Assembly (NCBI RefSeq): GCF_003946385.1
Contig: NZ_RHOE01000024.1
Location: 1-35,721, forward strand
Reading direction: 5' to 3'
Source of the DNA: Loigolactobacillus zhaoyuanensis
Lineage (GTDB): Bacteria; Bacillota; Bacilli; Lactobacillales; Lactobacillaceae
Length of the DNA: 35,721 bases
Each line of letters begins with the position of its first letter. The first letter of the stretch is position 1. The translations under genes and the position numbers were made by a program. This document shows, piece after piece, positions 8,978 through 17,738 of the stretch. Below the pieces are notes generated by a model that made no database searches, was not told where the DNA came from, and worked only from the letters and a program-made list of their open reading frames with translations.

Positions 8978-10120
8978 TTAGGTTTCATCATCCAACAAAA
9001 AGGCCTGAAAAACTTCATTGCCCATAAATTCCCCTCGTCGGGTCAAATAGATATGTTGCGCATCTTCCGCTAATAATCCACGCCCCACTAACTCAGCAAT
9101 TGTAACGCCGTATAGCGCCGTCATCGGTAAGCCGAATCTAGTCGCAAAACGTGCTTTATCGACACCCGCAACAGTGCGTAAGCCGAGAAACATTTCTTCC
9201 TCGATTTGTTCGCTACGTGGCAATACGTGGCGTTGCAACACAGGCGCATGGCCATTATGTAGCGGCGTTAAATATTGCTGGATCGGACCAAAATTTTGAT
9301 AGCGTTCCTTGCCTAGATAACCGCTAGCACCAGCTCCAAAGCCGAAATAATTATCATTACGCCAATAAGTCAGATTATGTTGCGATTCGTAGCCAGGTCG
9401 AGCAAAATTACTAATTTCATATTGTGGCCGACCAGCTTGAGCAAACTTTTCTAAAGCCAGTTCATACATATCGGCCTCAACATCTTCAGACGGCAAGTGT
9501 AATTTACCTTGACGCATTAAATTATAGAAAACCGTTTTACGCTCCAAAATTAGTGAATAGGTCGAATAGTGCGGCAGATCCAGCGCGATCGCTTTATCCA
9601 AGCTATCCGTAAAATCAGCCATACTTTGCCCAGGCAAGCGGAAAATTAAATCAATACTAATATTTTCAAAGCCAACTTTACGCGCGTTAGCAATTGCCGT
9701 ATAAACGTCAGCGCTACGATGGATCCGACCAATTTTTTTGAGCACGTCATCATTAAAAGACTGTACGCCAATACTCAGTCGATTAACTCCGTGAGCATAC
9801 AGTACTTCCAGCTTATCAGTGGTCAATAAATCATTGGGATTAGCTTCAAACGTAAATTCCTGGCCGGTGAATGGTAGGATCTCCTGCATGCCACTAAGCA
9901 AACGGTCTAACTGAACTGGCGTCAAAGTCGTTGGTGTGCCACCACCGACATATAATGTATCAATTGTTTTCTCGGGATGTGCCGCCGTCACCAAACGCAT
10001 TTCCTGCAACAAACAGTCGACATAGTCATCCACTGGTTGCCCTTCTAAAAACACCTTATTAAAATCACAGTAATAGCAAATATGCTCACAGAAGGGAATA
10101 TGGATATATGCACCGATCAT
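8978..10120 (-). CDS. hemW: HemW-type radical SAM protein (putative heme chaperone, formerly coproporphyrinogen oxidase-like)
   Basis: A 380-residue radical SAM enzyme. The CX3CX2C cluster motif is at Cys11, Cys15 and Cys18 (CEHICYYC) after MIGAYIHIPF, and the SAM-binding GGGTPT follows near residue 60. Length and the HemN C-terminal domain fit HemW rather than true oxygen-independent coproporphyrinogen oxidase HemN. HemW transfers heme to acceptor proteins in the organisms where it has been tested; lactobacilli generally do not make heme, so its role here is open. The start ATG overlaps the ribF stop as ATGA, showing translational coupling, and the gene precedes the heat-shock operon as in many Firmicutes. 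Confidence 0.93.
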   Translation of the reverse strand: MIGAYIHIPFCEHICYYCDFNKVFLEGQPVDDYVDCLLQEMRLVTAAHPEKTIDTLYVGGGTPTTLTPVQLDRLLSGMQEILPFTGQEFTFEANPNDLLTTDKLEVLYAHGVNRLSIGVQSFNDDVLKKIGRIHRSADVYTAIANARKVGFENISIDLIFRLPGQSMADFTDSLDKAIALDLPHYSTYSLILERKTVFYNLMRQGKLHLPSEDVEADMYELALEKFAQAGRPQYEISNFARPGYESQHNLTYWRNDNYFGFGAGASGYLGKERYQNFGPIQQYLTPLHNGHAPVLQRHVLPRSEQIEEEMFLGLRTVAGVDKARFATRFGLPMTALYGVTIAELVGRGLLAEDAQHIYLTRRGEFMGNEVFQAFLLDDET

Positions 10121-11073
10121 AAGTTCACCCGCCCACTATGAGTGGCAAAATAGTCGCGCACATGCTGCTCATCCTGTTTCAATTGGGCCACCAAGCCTGC
10201 AGCGTCAGCAAATTTAATTTCGCCACGTAAATGTGTAAACCAAGCAACCTGCACTTGTTCACCATAAACCATTCGATTGAAATCAAATACATAAATCTCC
10301 ACCGTTACGGCGTGATTGTCACCAAACGTAACATTACGGCCAATTGAAGCCATACCTGAATATTCTTGACCAGCGATAATTATTTTAACGGCGTAAATAC
10401 CGATTCCTGGAACATGCTGGTCCGCATTGATCGCTAAATTAAGCGTTGGAAAACCAATCGTACGGCCACGGGCCAAACCATGCACGACAACACCTTTATT
10501 TTGATAAGGGTAACCTAACAGCTTATCTGCTTGGTCAACATCCCCTGCTGCAATTGCTTGGCGAATATGCGTCGAGCTAATTTTTTCGGCATCGACCTGT
10601 TGCTTAGCCACTTCAACCACTTGAAAACGCCCTTTAGCATAGCGCGGTAGATCTTGGATAGTCGCCTGCTGCGGGCCAAAGGTATAATCAAAGCCAGCAA
10701 CAACGATCTGAGCATGGAAATTAATAATATATTGGTCAACAAACTCAGTTGGTGTTAGCGCGCTAAAGGCGGATGTGAACTCAACGATGTATAAAATATC
10801 AACACCTAGCTGGTCCATCAATGCGATTTTTCTATCAGTAGTCGTTAGATACTTCATTTGCTCAGCAGCCAATTGACGAAATACCAATCCTGGATGTTGA
10901 TTAAACGTCATTACCGCTAGCGGTATTTTCTGGTCATGAGCAAGTGCTGCTGCTTGTTTGATCACCGCTTGATGACCAAGGTGGACACCATCAAAAAAAC
11001 CTAGTGTTAATACAATTGGCGTCGTGGTAATTTGCTCTGGTGCGTATGGATGGTGAATTCGAACGATCTTCAT
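10117..11073 (-). CDS. ribF: Bifunctional riboflavin kinase / FAD synthetase
   Basis: A 318-residue two-domain enzyme. The N-terminal FMN adenylyltransferase domain (about residues 1-180) has the nucleotidyltransferase signature GFFDGVHLGHQAVI near 26-39 and SSTHIRQAI near 166-174. The C-terminal riboflavin kinase domain has GRTIGFPTLNL (about 205-215). It converts riboflavin to FMN and then FAD in the cytoplasm. It lies 26 bases after truB and overlaps hemW, the common truB-ribF pairing in Firmicutes. Confidence 0.97.
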   Translation of the reverse strand: MKIVRIHHPYAPEQITTTPIVLTLGFFDGVHLGHQAVIKQAAALAHDQKIPLAVMTFNQHPGLVFRQLAAEQMKYLTTTDRKIALMDQLGVDILYIVEFTSAFSALTPTEFVDQYIINFHAQIVVAGFDYTFGPQQATIQDLPRYAKGRFQVVEVAKQQVDAEKISSTHIRQAIAAGDVDQADKLLGYPYQNKGVVVHGLARGRTIGFPTLNLAINADQHVPGIGIYAVKIIIAGQEYSGMASIGRNVTFGDNHAVTVEIYVFDFNRMVYGEQVQVAWFTHLRGEIKFADAAGLVAQLKQDEQHVRDYFATHSGRVNL

Positions 11074-11099
11074 TAACTATGACTCCAATCTAAATAAAG

Positions 11100-12014
11100 T
11101 TAATCATTAGATAAAAACATTTTTACAGGTTGAAAAAGATGCGGATATTCAACGGCTGGTTGATATAATGCTTTAATTTTCCCTGCGTAAACTAACGCTA
11201 CAGCTTCAGTAAGTGGCGTCAACTCAGCGCCAAGCAAGAAAGCCCCATGTTGTACTTTATCCCATTGATCCGCTGTTAATTCAACCTGCGGATAGGCACT
11301 CAAAGCTGTTTCCATCGGCCGTAACACCGTCATCAATTGATCGGTAGCACTTAATTCGGTCACAGTTGCTAAATCAACCGTATCTGCTAGCGTAAAGCCG
11401 CCGCTTTGTACTCGGGTTAATTCCGACATGACAGCAGCAACACCAAGTTTACGGCCTAGGTCAACCGCCAAGGTACGCACGTAAGTCCCTTTAGAGCAAC
11501 TGACCTCAAACCGGAATTTTTGTGTCCCTGAAGCACTGTCAAATTGTGGTTCACTGAGCCGTTTAAACGCTGTGATCGTGACTTGTCGCTGTGGTCGCTC
11601 AACCGTTTCACCCGCACGAGCATAATCATATAAACGGCGGCCGTTAACTTTAACAGCTGAAAACATCGGTGGGATCTGCGTGATTTCACCAACAAACGCT
11701 TTCATGTGCTGGTCGATTTGTGCATTAGAAAATGCAGTTTTAAGTCGTGTTTTATCAACCACCTCACCATCAAGATCTTCTGTGGTGGTCGCAAAACCTA
11801 AGGTCACTTCACCTTGATAAGTTTTACCACTGGCAACTAAATAGTCGACGACCTTAGTTGCAGTGCCAATGCAAATTGGTAATACACCATCAACATTTGG
11901 ATCAAGGGTGCCACCATGACCAACGCGACGCGTATGAAATAAATGGCGTAGCTGTGCGTCACAGTCATGGCTAGTCATGCCACGTGGTTTATATAGTGGT
12001 AAAATTCCGTTCAT
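11100..12014 (-). CDS. truB: tRNA pseudouridine(55) synthase TruB
   Basis: A 304-residue enzyme that isomerises U55 in the T-loop of tRNAs. The catalytic Asp is Asp38 in HGGTLDPNVDG, with the KPRGMTSHD motif (residues 9-17) before it and KGTYVRTL (about 180) in the core; a short PUA-like C-terminal region follows. ATG 12014 is preferred over an upstream frame from 12053 because GGAGGA (12021-12026) lies 6 bases before it and MNGILPLYKP is the standard N-terminus. It is first in a truB-ribF-hemW unit with its own promoter, separated from rbfA by a strong terminator. Confidence 0.97.
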   Translation of the reverse strand: MNGILPLYKPRGMTSHDCDAQLRHLFHTRRVGHGGTLDPNVDGVLPICIGTATKVVDYLVASGKTYQGEVTLGFATTTEDLDGEVVDKTRLKTAFSNAQIDQHMKAFVGEITQIPPMFSAVKVNGRRLYDYARAGETVERPQRQVTITAFKRLSEPQFDSASGTQKFRFEVSCSKGTYVRTLAVDLGRKLGVAAVMSELTRVQSGGFTLADTVDLATVTELSATDQLMTVLRPMETALSAYPQVELTADQWDKVQHGAFLLGAELTPLTEAVALVYAGKIKALYQPAVEYPHLFQPVKMFLSND

Positions 12015-12061
12015 TATTGTTCCTCCGCATTCTCGGATCGTGCCATCTTGCAAACTAAATT

Positions 12062-12070
12062 ATTATAGCA
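12062..12070 (-). promoter_or_regulatory. Extended -10 promoter of truB-ribF-hemW
   Basis: The minus strand reads TGCTATAAT: a perfect TATAAT (12062-12067) with an extended TG. The -35 region at the expected distance is poor (TCTGGT). It is the only good candidate between the rbfA terminator and truB. Confidence 0.65.
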
Positions 12071-12190
12071 CATTTGCTTCATCAACCAGAAAAGAGCTGC
12101 GACTAAGTACTACTCAAATATGATCATAACTGACCATAATCGGGATTAGACTGATCTCATTCTAACGTTAACTTAAATAATATTTATGTA

Positions 12191-12230
12191 AAAAAATCAG
12201 GACGTAAAACAGTATTGTTTTACGTCCTGA
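12191..12230 (-). terminator. Strong intrinsic terminator after rbfA
   Basis: A perfect 15-bp stem TCAGGACGTAAAACA (12197-12211) and its complement (12216-12230) with a 4-base loop; the minus strand continues with six T residues. It closes the rimP-to-rbfA operon 11 bases after the rbfA stop. Confidence 0.93.
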
Positions 12231-12241
12231 TCAATTTAAAA

Positions 12242-12595
12242 TTAGTGTTCTTCACGATTTAATTGATTGATCAATTCATCGATCCGGCTACCGTATTGCA
12301 CCGATTCATCGCGTGCAAAAGTTAGTTCAGGAATCTTGAACAAACGAATTCGCTGACCTAACTCCATTCGAATCAAGCCAGTTGCTTTTTCCAAGCCCTG
12401 TTGTGCTTTTTGACCATCACTGGCCTTATCCGAAAGAATACTGTAGTAAATTGTTGCTTGTTGTAGATCACCAGTGACGTTGACGCCAGTAATAGTAACG
12501 CCAGCCACACGTGGATCACGTACACGCTTCATTAAAATATCCGTCGTTTCCTTTTGTATTTCTTGAGAAACGCGGCCAATTCGATATTGTGCCAT
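12242..12595 (-). CDS. rbfA: 30S ribosome-binding factor RbfA
   Basis: A 117-residue KH-fold protein. Conserved segments are [13 protein letters not shown] at the N-terminus, [15 protein letters not shown] (about 25-40) and [17 protein letters not shown] (about 81-97). It binds the 16S 5' helix region late in 30S maturation and helps in cold adaptation. It is the last gene of the nusA-infB operon, 28 bases after infB. Confidence 0.97.
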   Translation of the reverse strand: MAQYRIGRVSQEIQKETTDILMKRVRDPRVAGVTITGVNVTGDLQQATIYYSILSDKASDGQKAQQGLEKATGLIRMELGQRIRLFKIPELTFARDESVQYGSRIDELINQLNREEH

Positions 12596-12623
12596 TGTAC
12601 TACCCTCCTACTCACCCAAAAGG

Positions 12624-15209
12624 CTATTTGACCGGAACTTCTTCCATGATGAAGACTTCGATCTGATCGCCTTCCTTAACATCGTTGTAGTTCTCGATCA
12701 TCAAACCACCTTCGAAGCCTTGACGAACTTCTTTAACGTCGTCCTTCAAATGCTTCAAGCTGGCAATTTTACCTTCATAAATGACAATGCCATCACGGAT
12801 CAAGCGGATACCTGAATCGCGGTGTACAACACCAGAGGTAACGATAAATCCAGCAATCGTACCGACTTTAGAAACTTTATAGGTTTGCCGAATATCTAAC
12901 TGACCAACAACTTTTTCTTGATAAGTCGGCTCCAGCATCCCTTTCATCGCTGTTTCTACTTCGTCGATAGCTTGATAGATCACGTTATGCAAACGAACAT
13001 CTACATCTTCAGTACTTGCTTGATCTTTAGCCCGCGGTGTTGGTCGAACGTTAAAGCCGATGATAACTGCATTACTTGCTGCAGCTAAGGTAACATCACT
13101 TTCATTGATCGCCCCAACGGCTTCATGAATAATGTTGACCCGAACGCCTTCAACGTCAATTTTTTGCAGACTATTAGCCAAAGCTTCAACTGAACCTTGA
13201 ACGTCCGCTTTGATGATAACGTCAACTTCTTTCAGCTGACCTTCTTGCATTGTTTCGAACAAGTTATCCAAAGTGACGTGTTTAGTATGACTCCGTTGTG
13301 CCAAAACAGCCTGCTTAGAACGTTCTTCACCAGCTGCACGCGCGGTTTTCTCATCATCAAAGACGATAAACTTATCAGCTGATTCAGGAACATCGCTTAA
13401 CCCAGTAATTTCGACTGGTGTTGATGGCTTAGCTTCCTTGATTCGACGACCACGATCATTGGTCATAACACGAACACGACCAAAGGTATGGCCGACTACG
13501 ATTGGATCACCAATGCGTAATGTTCCTTGTTGAACCAATAATGAAGCGACAGCGCCCTTACCTTTATCCAAGCGAGCTTCGATCACGGTACCGGCACCCT
13601 TTTGCTCAGGATTAGCTTTTAATTCAAGCACATCAGCCTGCAAAAGAATCATTTCCAACAATTCGTCCAAGTTTTTACCAAACTTAGCTGAAATCTGGAC
13701 GAAGATCGTATCGCCACCCCAGTCTTCTGAAACCAAACCGTATTCGGTCAACTGTTCCATCACATGGTTGGGATTAGCATTAGGCTTATCGACCTTGTTA
13801 ACCGCGACAATAATTGGCGCATTAGCAGCCTTTGCATGGTTGATTGCTTCGATCGTCTGTGGCATAACGCCATCGTCAGCAGCGACAACTAAGACAATGA
13901 TATCAGTTACATCAGCGCCACGCGCCCGCATATCGGTGAAGGCCGCATGTCCTGGTGTATCCAAAAATGTGATCAGACGGTCATTGGACTTCACTTGATA
14001 AGCACCAATAGCTTGGGTGATCCCGCCGGCTTCGCCTTCAGTAACACTGGTATGACGTAATTTATCCAATAACGTTGTCTTACCATGGTCAACGTGACCC
14101 ATGATCGTTACAACTGGTGGCCGACTTTCTAGGTAGCTAGTGTTGGCTTCTTCAGCTTCAAAGAATTTGTCCAAATCAGAAATATCTACTTGAACTTTTT
14201 CTTCAGCCTTCATTCCATAATCCGCTGCCAAAACTTCAAGCGTATCTTTTTCTAACGATTGATTTTGGTTGACCATTACACCCATCATGAATAATTTCTT
14301 GATGATTTCGGCTGGTTCGCGGTGAATCAACTTAGCGATATCTTGTACGTTCATGCCCTCAGTATATTGTAATACTTCTGGCAATGCCCGTTCTTTCCGA
14401 GTCGTTGCTGGAATTACTGAATGATTTTGCCGTTTGTTCCGCCGATTACGTTTCTTATTGAAACGGCCACCACCGCCAGTGTTGCCACCGAAACGACTAG
14501 TGCCACGGCCACCGCGATTATTAGGGTTATTGCCAAAACGACTATTGCTGTTACGATTGCCGCCTGCAGCATTGCCGCCTACGCCACCTTGATTACGGCT
14601 ATTACCGCTTCTAACCACGGTGTTAGCGCTACTAATTGGTTTAGCTGCATTGACTGGTGCACGATTGTCCGCCCGATTTTGTGGGTTAGGTGCTACACGA
14701 TTATTGCTGGCCGAAACGCGTGGCTTTTTATCGCGGTTATTATTGTTGTTATTATTATGGTTATAACGATCATTGCGGTTTTGTGAATGATTATTAGTCC
14801 CATGTTGATTCTGACCACTATGACCTTGATAATTACGATTTGGTTGGTTATGATCACGATCATTATGCTGGCTCCGAGCATCAGAACTGTGTTCACTACG
14901 TGGTGCTTGTTGTGAATGAGCAGTTTCTTGTGGACGAGCAGCTTGACTATTATGTTCAGTATGCGTCGGTTGTTGTGGGCGCGCTGAGGAGACTGGCGCT
15001 GCCTTTTTGGTGTGATCCACCGGCTGAGTATTTGGCGTAGTAGCCACCTTTCCGCCACCAATTGCATTACGCAATGTCTTTTCTTGCGCATCATCAATTG
15101 TGGACATATGATTCTTAACATCAAATCCGGCTTGCTTAGCCCGGTCAATAACTACTTTAGATTGAATATCTAATTCTTTCGCTAATTCGTAGATACGTTT
15201 TTTACCCAT
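12624..15209 (-). CDS. infB: Translation initiation factor IF-2
   Basis: An 861-residue GTPase that places fMet-tRNA on the 30S subunit and promotes subunit joining. A short IF2-N motif opens the protein ([14 protein letters not shown]). Residues about 45-265 are low complexity, rich in Asn, His, Gln, Arg and Gly, with poly-Asn and GGGGR stretches. A second IF2-N motif follows ([20 protein letters not shown], about 286-305). The G domain has GHVDHGKTT near 368-376, DTPGH near 416 and NKVDK near 471; domains II to IV complete the protein. The divergent N-terminal linker is normal for the family, but its His/Asn content is marked. It lies between ylxQ and rbfA. Confidence 0.98.
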   Translation of the reverse strand: MGKKRIYELAKELDIQSKVVIDRAKQAGFDVKNHMSTIDDAQEKTLRNAIGGGKVATTPNTQPVDHTKKAAPVSSARPQQPTHTEHNSQAARPQETAHSQQAPRSEHSSDARSQHNDRDHNQPNRNYQGHSGQNQHGTNNHSQNRNDRYNHNNNNNNNRDKKPRVSASNNRVAPNPQNRADNRAPVNAAKPISSANTVVRSGNSRNQGGVGGNAAGGNRNSNSRFGNNPNNRGGRGTSRFGGNTGGGGRFNKKRNRRNKRQNHSVIPATTRKERALPEVLQYTEGMNVQDIAKLIHREPAEIIKKLFMMGVMVNQNQSLEKDTLEVLAADYGMKAEEKVQVDISDLDKFFEAEEANTSYLESRPPVVTIMGHVDHGKTTLLDKLRHTSVTEGEAGGITQAIGAYQVKSNDRLITFLDTPGHAAFTDMRARGADVTDIIVLVVAADDGVMPQTIEAINHAKAANAPIIVAVNKVDKPNANPNHVMEQLTEYGLVSEDWGGDTIFVQISAKFGKNLDELLEMILLQADVLELKANPEQKGAGTVIEARLDKGKGAVASLLVQQGTLRIGDPIVVGHTFGRVRVMTNDRGRRIKEAKPSTPVEITGLSDVPESADKFIVFDDEKTARAAGEERSKQAVLAQRSHTKHVTLDNLFETMQEGQLKEVDVIIKADVQGSVEALANSLQKIDVEGVRVNIIHEAVGAINESDVTLAAASNAVIIGFNVRPTPRAKDQASTEDVDVRLHNVIYQAIDEVETAMKGMLEPTYQEKVVGQLDIRQTYKVSKVGTIAGFIVTSGVVHRDSGIRLIRDGIVIYEGKIASLKHLKDDVKEVRQGFEGGLMIENYNDVKEGDQIEVFIMEEVPVK

Positions 15210-15222
15210 ATCTTCACGCTCC

Positions 15223-15528
15223 CTACGTTTTCAGTAAGGCAATGAGCCGTTGGGCGAACCCAGGCTCTGTGATGCCGACAATTGTTCGTGGGCGGCCTAG
15301 CGCTTGGCTCATTGCTTGTTTTGTGAAGGCTATCATTACTGGCACGTGATAAAAATCGCCTTTAGCGCTAAATTTATCACGGGTTGCCTGACTTGCATCA
15401 GCGGCAACCAATACCAACGCAACTTTGCGCTGCTGAATCGCTTTTAAAACTAAGCCTTCACCCATCGTTAATGAACCTGCTCGTAAACTTAATCCTAGCA
15501 GGTTTAATGCTTTTTGATTATTTTCCAT
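15223..15528 (-). CDS. ylxQ: L7Ae-family RNA-binding protein YlxQ
   Basis: A 101-residue L7Ae/L30e-like protein. The family segments are [17 protein letters not shown] (residues 9-25) and [18 protein letters not shown] (about 36-53). Such proteins bind kink-turn RNA; YlxQ is a non-essential K-turn binder in Firmicutes with no settled role. ATG 15528 (MENNQKAL) is preferred over the upstream frame from 15573, which would overlap rnpM by more than 50 bases. The chosen start still overlaps the rnpM stop by 11 bases, so translation is coupled. It lies 13 bases before infB. Confidence 0.9.
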   Translation of the reverse strand: MENNQKALNLLGLSLRAGSLTMGEGLVLKAIQQRKVALVLVAADASQATRDKFSAKGDFYHVPVMIAFTKQAMSQALGRPRTIVGITEPGFAQRLIALLKT

Positions 15529-15823
15529 TTTTGTCGCCAAAAAGTTCTTTACGCGCTTTTTGATGCTTGACATAAGCTAACAATTCGCTATAAAAATCAG
15601 CATCGACCGTCGCATTCAGAGCTTTATCTATGCTATGCTTCTGTGTTGCTTCTTCAACGGCACTAGGTTCAAGTGAAATATAGGCCCCACGACCTGACTT
15701 CTTACCGGTCGGATCAAGGGTAACTACACCTTCTTTATCACGAACAATGCGCACCATTTCTTTTTTTGGCTTCATTTCGTTGCTGACGACATCTTTACGC
15801 ATCGGGATTTTTCTTGGTTTCAT
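15518..15823 (-). CDS. rnpM: YlxR family protein (RNase P modulator RnpM)
   Basis: A small basic protein of 101 residues with the YlxR/DUF448 pattern: RKIPMRKDVVSNEMKPKKEM at the N-terminus, then VRIVRDKEGVVTLDPTGKKSGRGAYI. The family binds RNA and has been reported to modulate RNase P. Two starts are possible: ATG 15823 (used here) lies 12 bases from the AGGAG at 15836-15840, while an in-frame TTG at 15829 lies 6 bases from it and would add two residues (MS). It follows nusA and overlaps ylxQ in the conserved operon. Confidence 0.9.
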   Translation of the reverse strand: MKPRKIPMRKDVVSNEMKPKKEMVRIVRDKEGVVTLDPTGKKSGRGAYISLEPSAVEEATQKHSIDKALNATVDADFYSELLAYVKHQKARKELFGDKNGK

Positions 15824-15850
15824 ACTCAAGTTTTGCTCCTTTTCCGTTAA

Positions 15851-17017
15851 TTAGTCGTTGGTTGCGGCAGAATCAGCTGATCCGCCAGTTACAGTAGCAT
15901 CAGTATCAGATGTTAACTCAGCTGCTGGTGCTTCTACTACAGCGTCGGTTTCCGCCGTAGCTTGTTCACCGTTAGCCAATTCAGCCGCTTCAGTTTCTGA
16001 CTTAATATCAATTTTATAACCGGTTAATTTAGCCGCTAAACGTGCATTCTGACCACGTTTACCAATTGCCAATGACAGTTGGTAATCAGGTACGATCACC
16101 GTTACTGCCTTATCATTGGTTGGATCAAAAGTCACATCAACAACTTGTGCCGGATTCAGTGCATTGGCGATGTAAGTTGCCGGATCGTCGACCCACTCAA
16201 TAATATCCATATTTTCGCCAGACAACTCATTGACGATCGCCTGTACCCGCTGACCACGTGGCCCAACACAGGTACCCACTGAATCAACGTTTGCATCATG
16301 ACTGCGAACAGCCATTTTAGTGCGGTCGCCAGCTTCACGTGCAATTGAGATGATTTCAACGGTTCCATCATAGATCTCCGGTACCTCTTGTTCGAATAAC
16401 CGTTTGACCAAATCAGGTTGGGTCCGACTCACGTAAACTTGTGGCCCCTTAGGTGTATTTTCAACTTTGGTCACAAAAACTTTGATTCGATCATGTGGTT
16501 CGTAATGTTCATTAGGCATTTGATCACTCTTAGAAAGAATTGCTTCGATCTTACCTAAATTAACGTAAATATAACGACTATCACGCCGTTCTACGACCCC
16601 TTGCATGATTTCATTTTCATACTTGATGTATTGATCGTAAATAATATTCCGTTCAGCTTCGCGCACTCGTTGCATGATCACTTGCTTAGCCGTTTGTGCC
16701 GCGATCCGACCAAAATCTTTTGGCGTTACTTCAAACCGGATATTGTCGCCGGCTTCGTAAGCTTCATTAATGGTCAACGCTTCCTTGAGGCTGACTTCCA
16801 AACGGGAGTCAAAAACCTCATCAGTTACTTCTTTAACCGCATAAACGTGAATATCACCTTTACGCTGATCAAATTCAACTTCTACATTTTGCGCTTGACC
16901 ATAGTTACGCTTATAAGCTGAAACCAAAGCAGCTTCCAGCGCTTCAATGACGACTTCTTTTTTAACGCCTTTTTCGGTCTCAAGTGCGTCTAATGCACTT
17001 AACATTTCCTTGCTCAT
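15851..17017 (-). CDS. nusA: Transcription termination/antitermination factor NusA
   Basis: A 388-residue protein: N-terminal RNA polymerase-binding domain (about 1-125), S1 domain (about 135-200, GVVERRDSRYIYVNLG), then two KH domains (GTCVGPRGQRVQAIV and LAIGKRGQNARLAAKLTGY). The last 40 or so residues are an acidic, Ala/Thr/Asp-rich tail without the C-terminal AR repeats of proteobacterial NusA. NusA slows RNA polymerase, stimulates hairpin-dependent termination and pauses. It lies between rimP and rnpM, as in most Firmicutes. Confidence 0.98.
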   Translation of the reverse strand: MSKEMLSALDALETEKGVKKEVVIEALEAALVSAYKRNYGQAQNVEVEFDQRKGDIHVYAVKEVTDEVFDSRLEVSLKEALTINEAYEAGDNIRFEVTPKDFGRIAAQTAKQVIMQRVREAERNIIYDQYIKYENEIMQGVVERRDSRYIYVNLGKIEAILSKSDQMPNEHYEPHDRIKVFVTKVENTPKGPQVYVSRTQPDLVKRLFEQEVPEIYDGTVEIISIAREAGDRTKMAVRSHDANVDSVGTCVGPRGQRVQAIVNELSGENMDIIEWVDDPATYIANALNPAQVVDVTFDPTNDKAVTVIVPDYQLSLAIGKRGQNARLAAKLTGYKIDIKSETEAAELANGEQATAETDAVVEAPAAELTSDTDATVTGGSADSAATND

Positions 17018-17037
17018 GGTAATTGATCCCTTCCCGA

Positions 17038-17511
17038 TTAAAATTCGATTGCTAATCTAGCTTGCGCAATTTGCTGCCGCGCAAAGGTGAATTCTTTACG
17101 CCGGGTTTTAATCTTAACTGACAATGTTAATTCATCGGGCGTAATCGCCGTCAAAGTACCTTCATAGATCTTTGCACCGTTCACTGCTTGATACAGCGAA
17201 ATATGGATAAAACTATTTAATGCATGCTGATAATCGGCCTCTTTTTTCAAAGGTCGTTCAGCACCTGGCGACGAAACTTCTAGATAGTAAGCTTGTGGAA
17301 TCGGGTCCGGATCCATTGCATCAAGCGTCTCACTGATCTTTTCACTGATCAGCGCACAATCCTCAAGGGTGATGCCCGCTGGTTTATCAATGTAAACTCG
17401 TAAATACCAGCTTTTTCCTTCTTTGACAAATTCAATATCGACTAATTCAAAATGATGACTGTCCACGATTGGTTGGACAACATCTTGGACTCTTTCAACA
17501 ACCGAGCTCAA
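17038..17511 (-). CDS. rimP: Ribosome maturation factor RimP
   Basis: A 157-residue two-domain protein. The N-terminal domain has [20 protein letters not shown] and [16 protein letters not shown]; the [14 protein letters not shown] motif (about 85-98) leads to the SH3-like C-terminal domain. It assists 30S assembly. I place the start at TTG 17511 (MSSVVERV): a perfect AAAAGGAGG lies at 17519-17527 with a 7-base gap. An in-frame ATG at 17550 would put that Shine-Dalgarno inside the coding region. It is the first gene of the operon ending with rbfA. The minus-strand region 17530-17640 shows only a weak promoter (TATTTA near the right distance). Confidence 0.93.
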   Translation of the reverse strand: MSSVVERVQDVVQPIVDSHHFELVDIEFVKEGKSWYLRVYIDKPAGITLEDCALISEKISETLDAMDPDPIPQAYYLEVSSPGAERPLKKEADYQHALNSFIHISLYQAVNGAKIYEGTLTAITPDELTLSVKIKTRRKEFTFARQQIAQARLAIEF

Positions 17512-17640
17512 ACCATTGCCTCCTTTTCGCAATTTTAGTTTGTTCCGCATCGAAACAATTGCTGCTCAATAAATAGTACACTGCTGTCACAAACTAATTC
17601 ATTTACAGTGGCTCTTTCTTTGGCATATCTTGCTTTATCC

Positions 17641-17670
17641 AATAAAAAGAGTGAGCATCGCTGCTCACTC
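17641..17670 (-). terminator. Intrinsic terminator after polC
   Basis: A perfect 9-bp stem GAGTGAGCA / TGCTCACTC (17649-17657, 17662-17670) with a 4-base loop; the minus strand continues TTTTTATT. It lies about 70 bases beyond the polC stop and isolates rimP from polC transcription. Confidence 0.85.
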
Positions 17671-17738
17671 GACCAAAGTCTCTAAATACAATAATTATAT
17701 TACCACAAATTCGGTCACGACGCAACTTACAGGCAACT

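Noticed and set aside
12110-12190. TATGATCATA palindrome as an operator of truB
   Set aside because: Ten bases of AT-rich symmetry are expected by chance and it lies upstream of the better promoter with no second half.
14421-15148. Open frames in other frames and on the plus strand across the IF-2 linker
   Set aside because: They are produced by the low-complexity codon repeats of infB and have no ribosome binding sites or recognisable domains.
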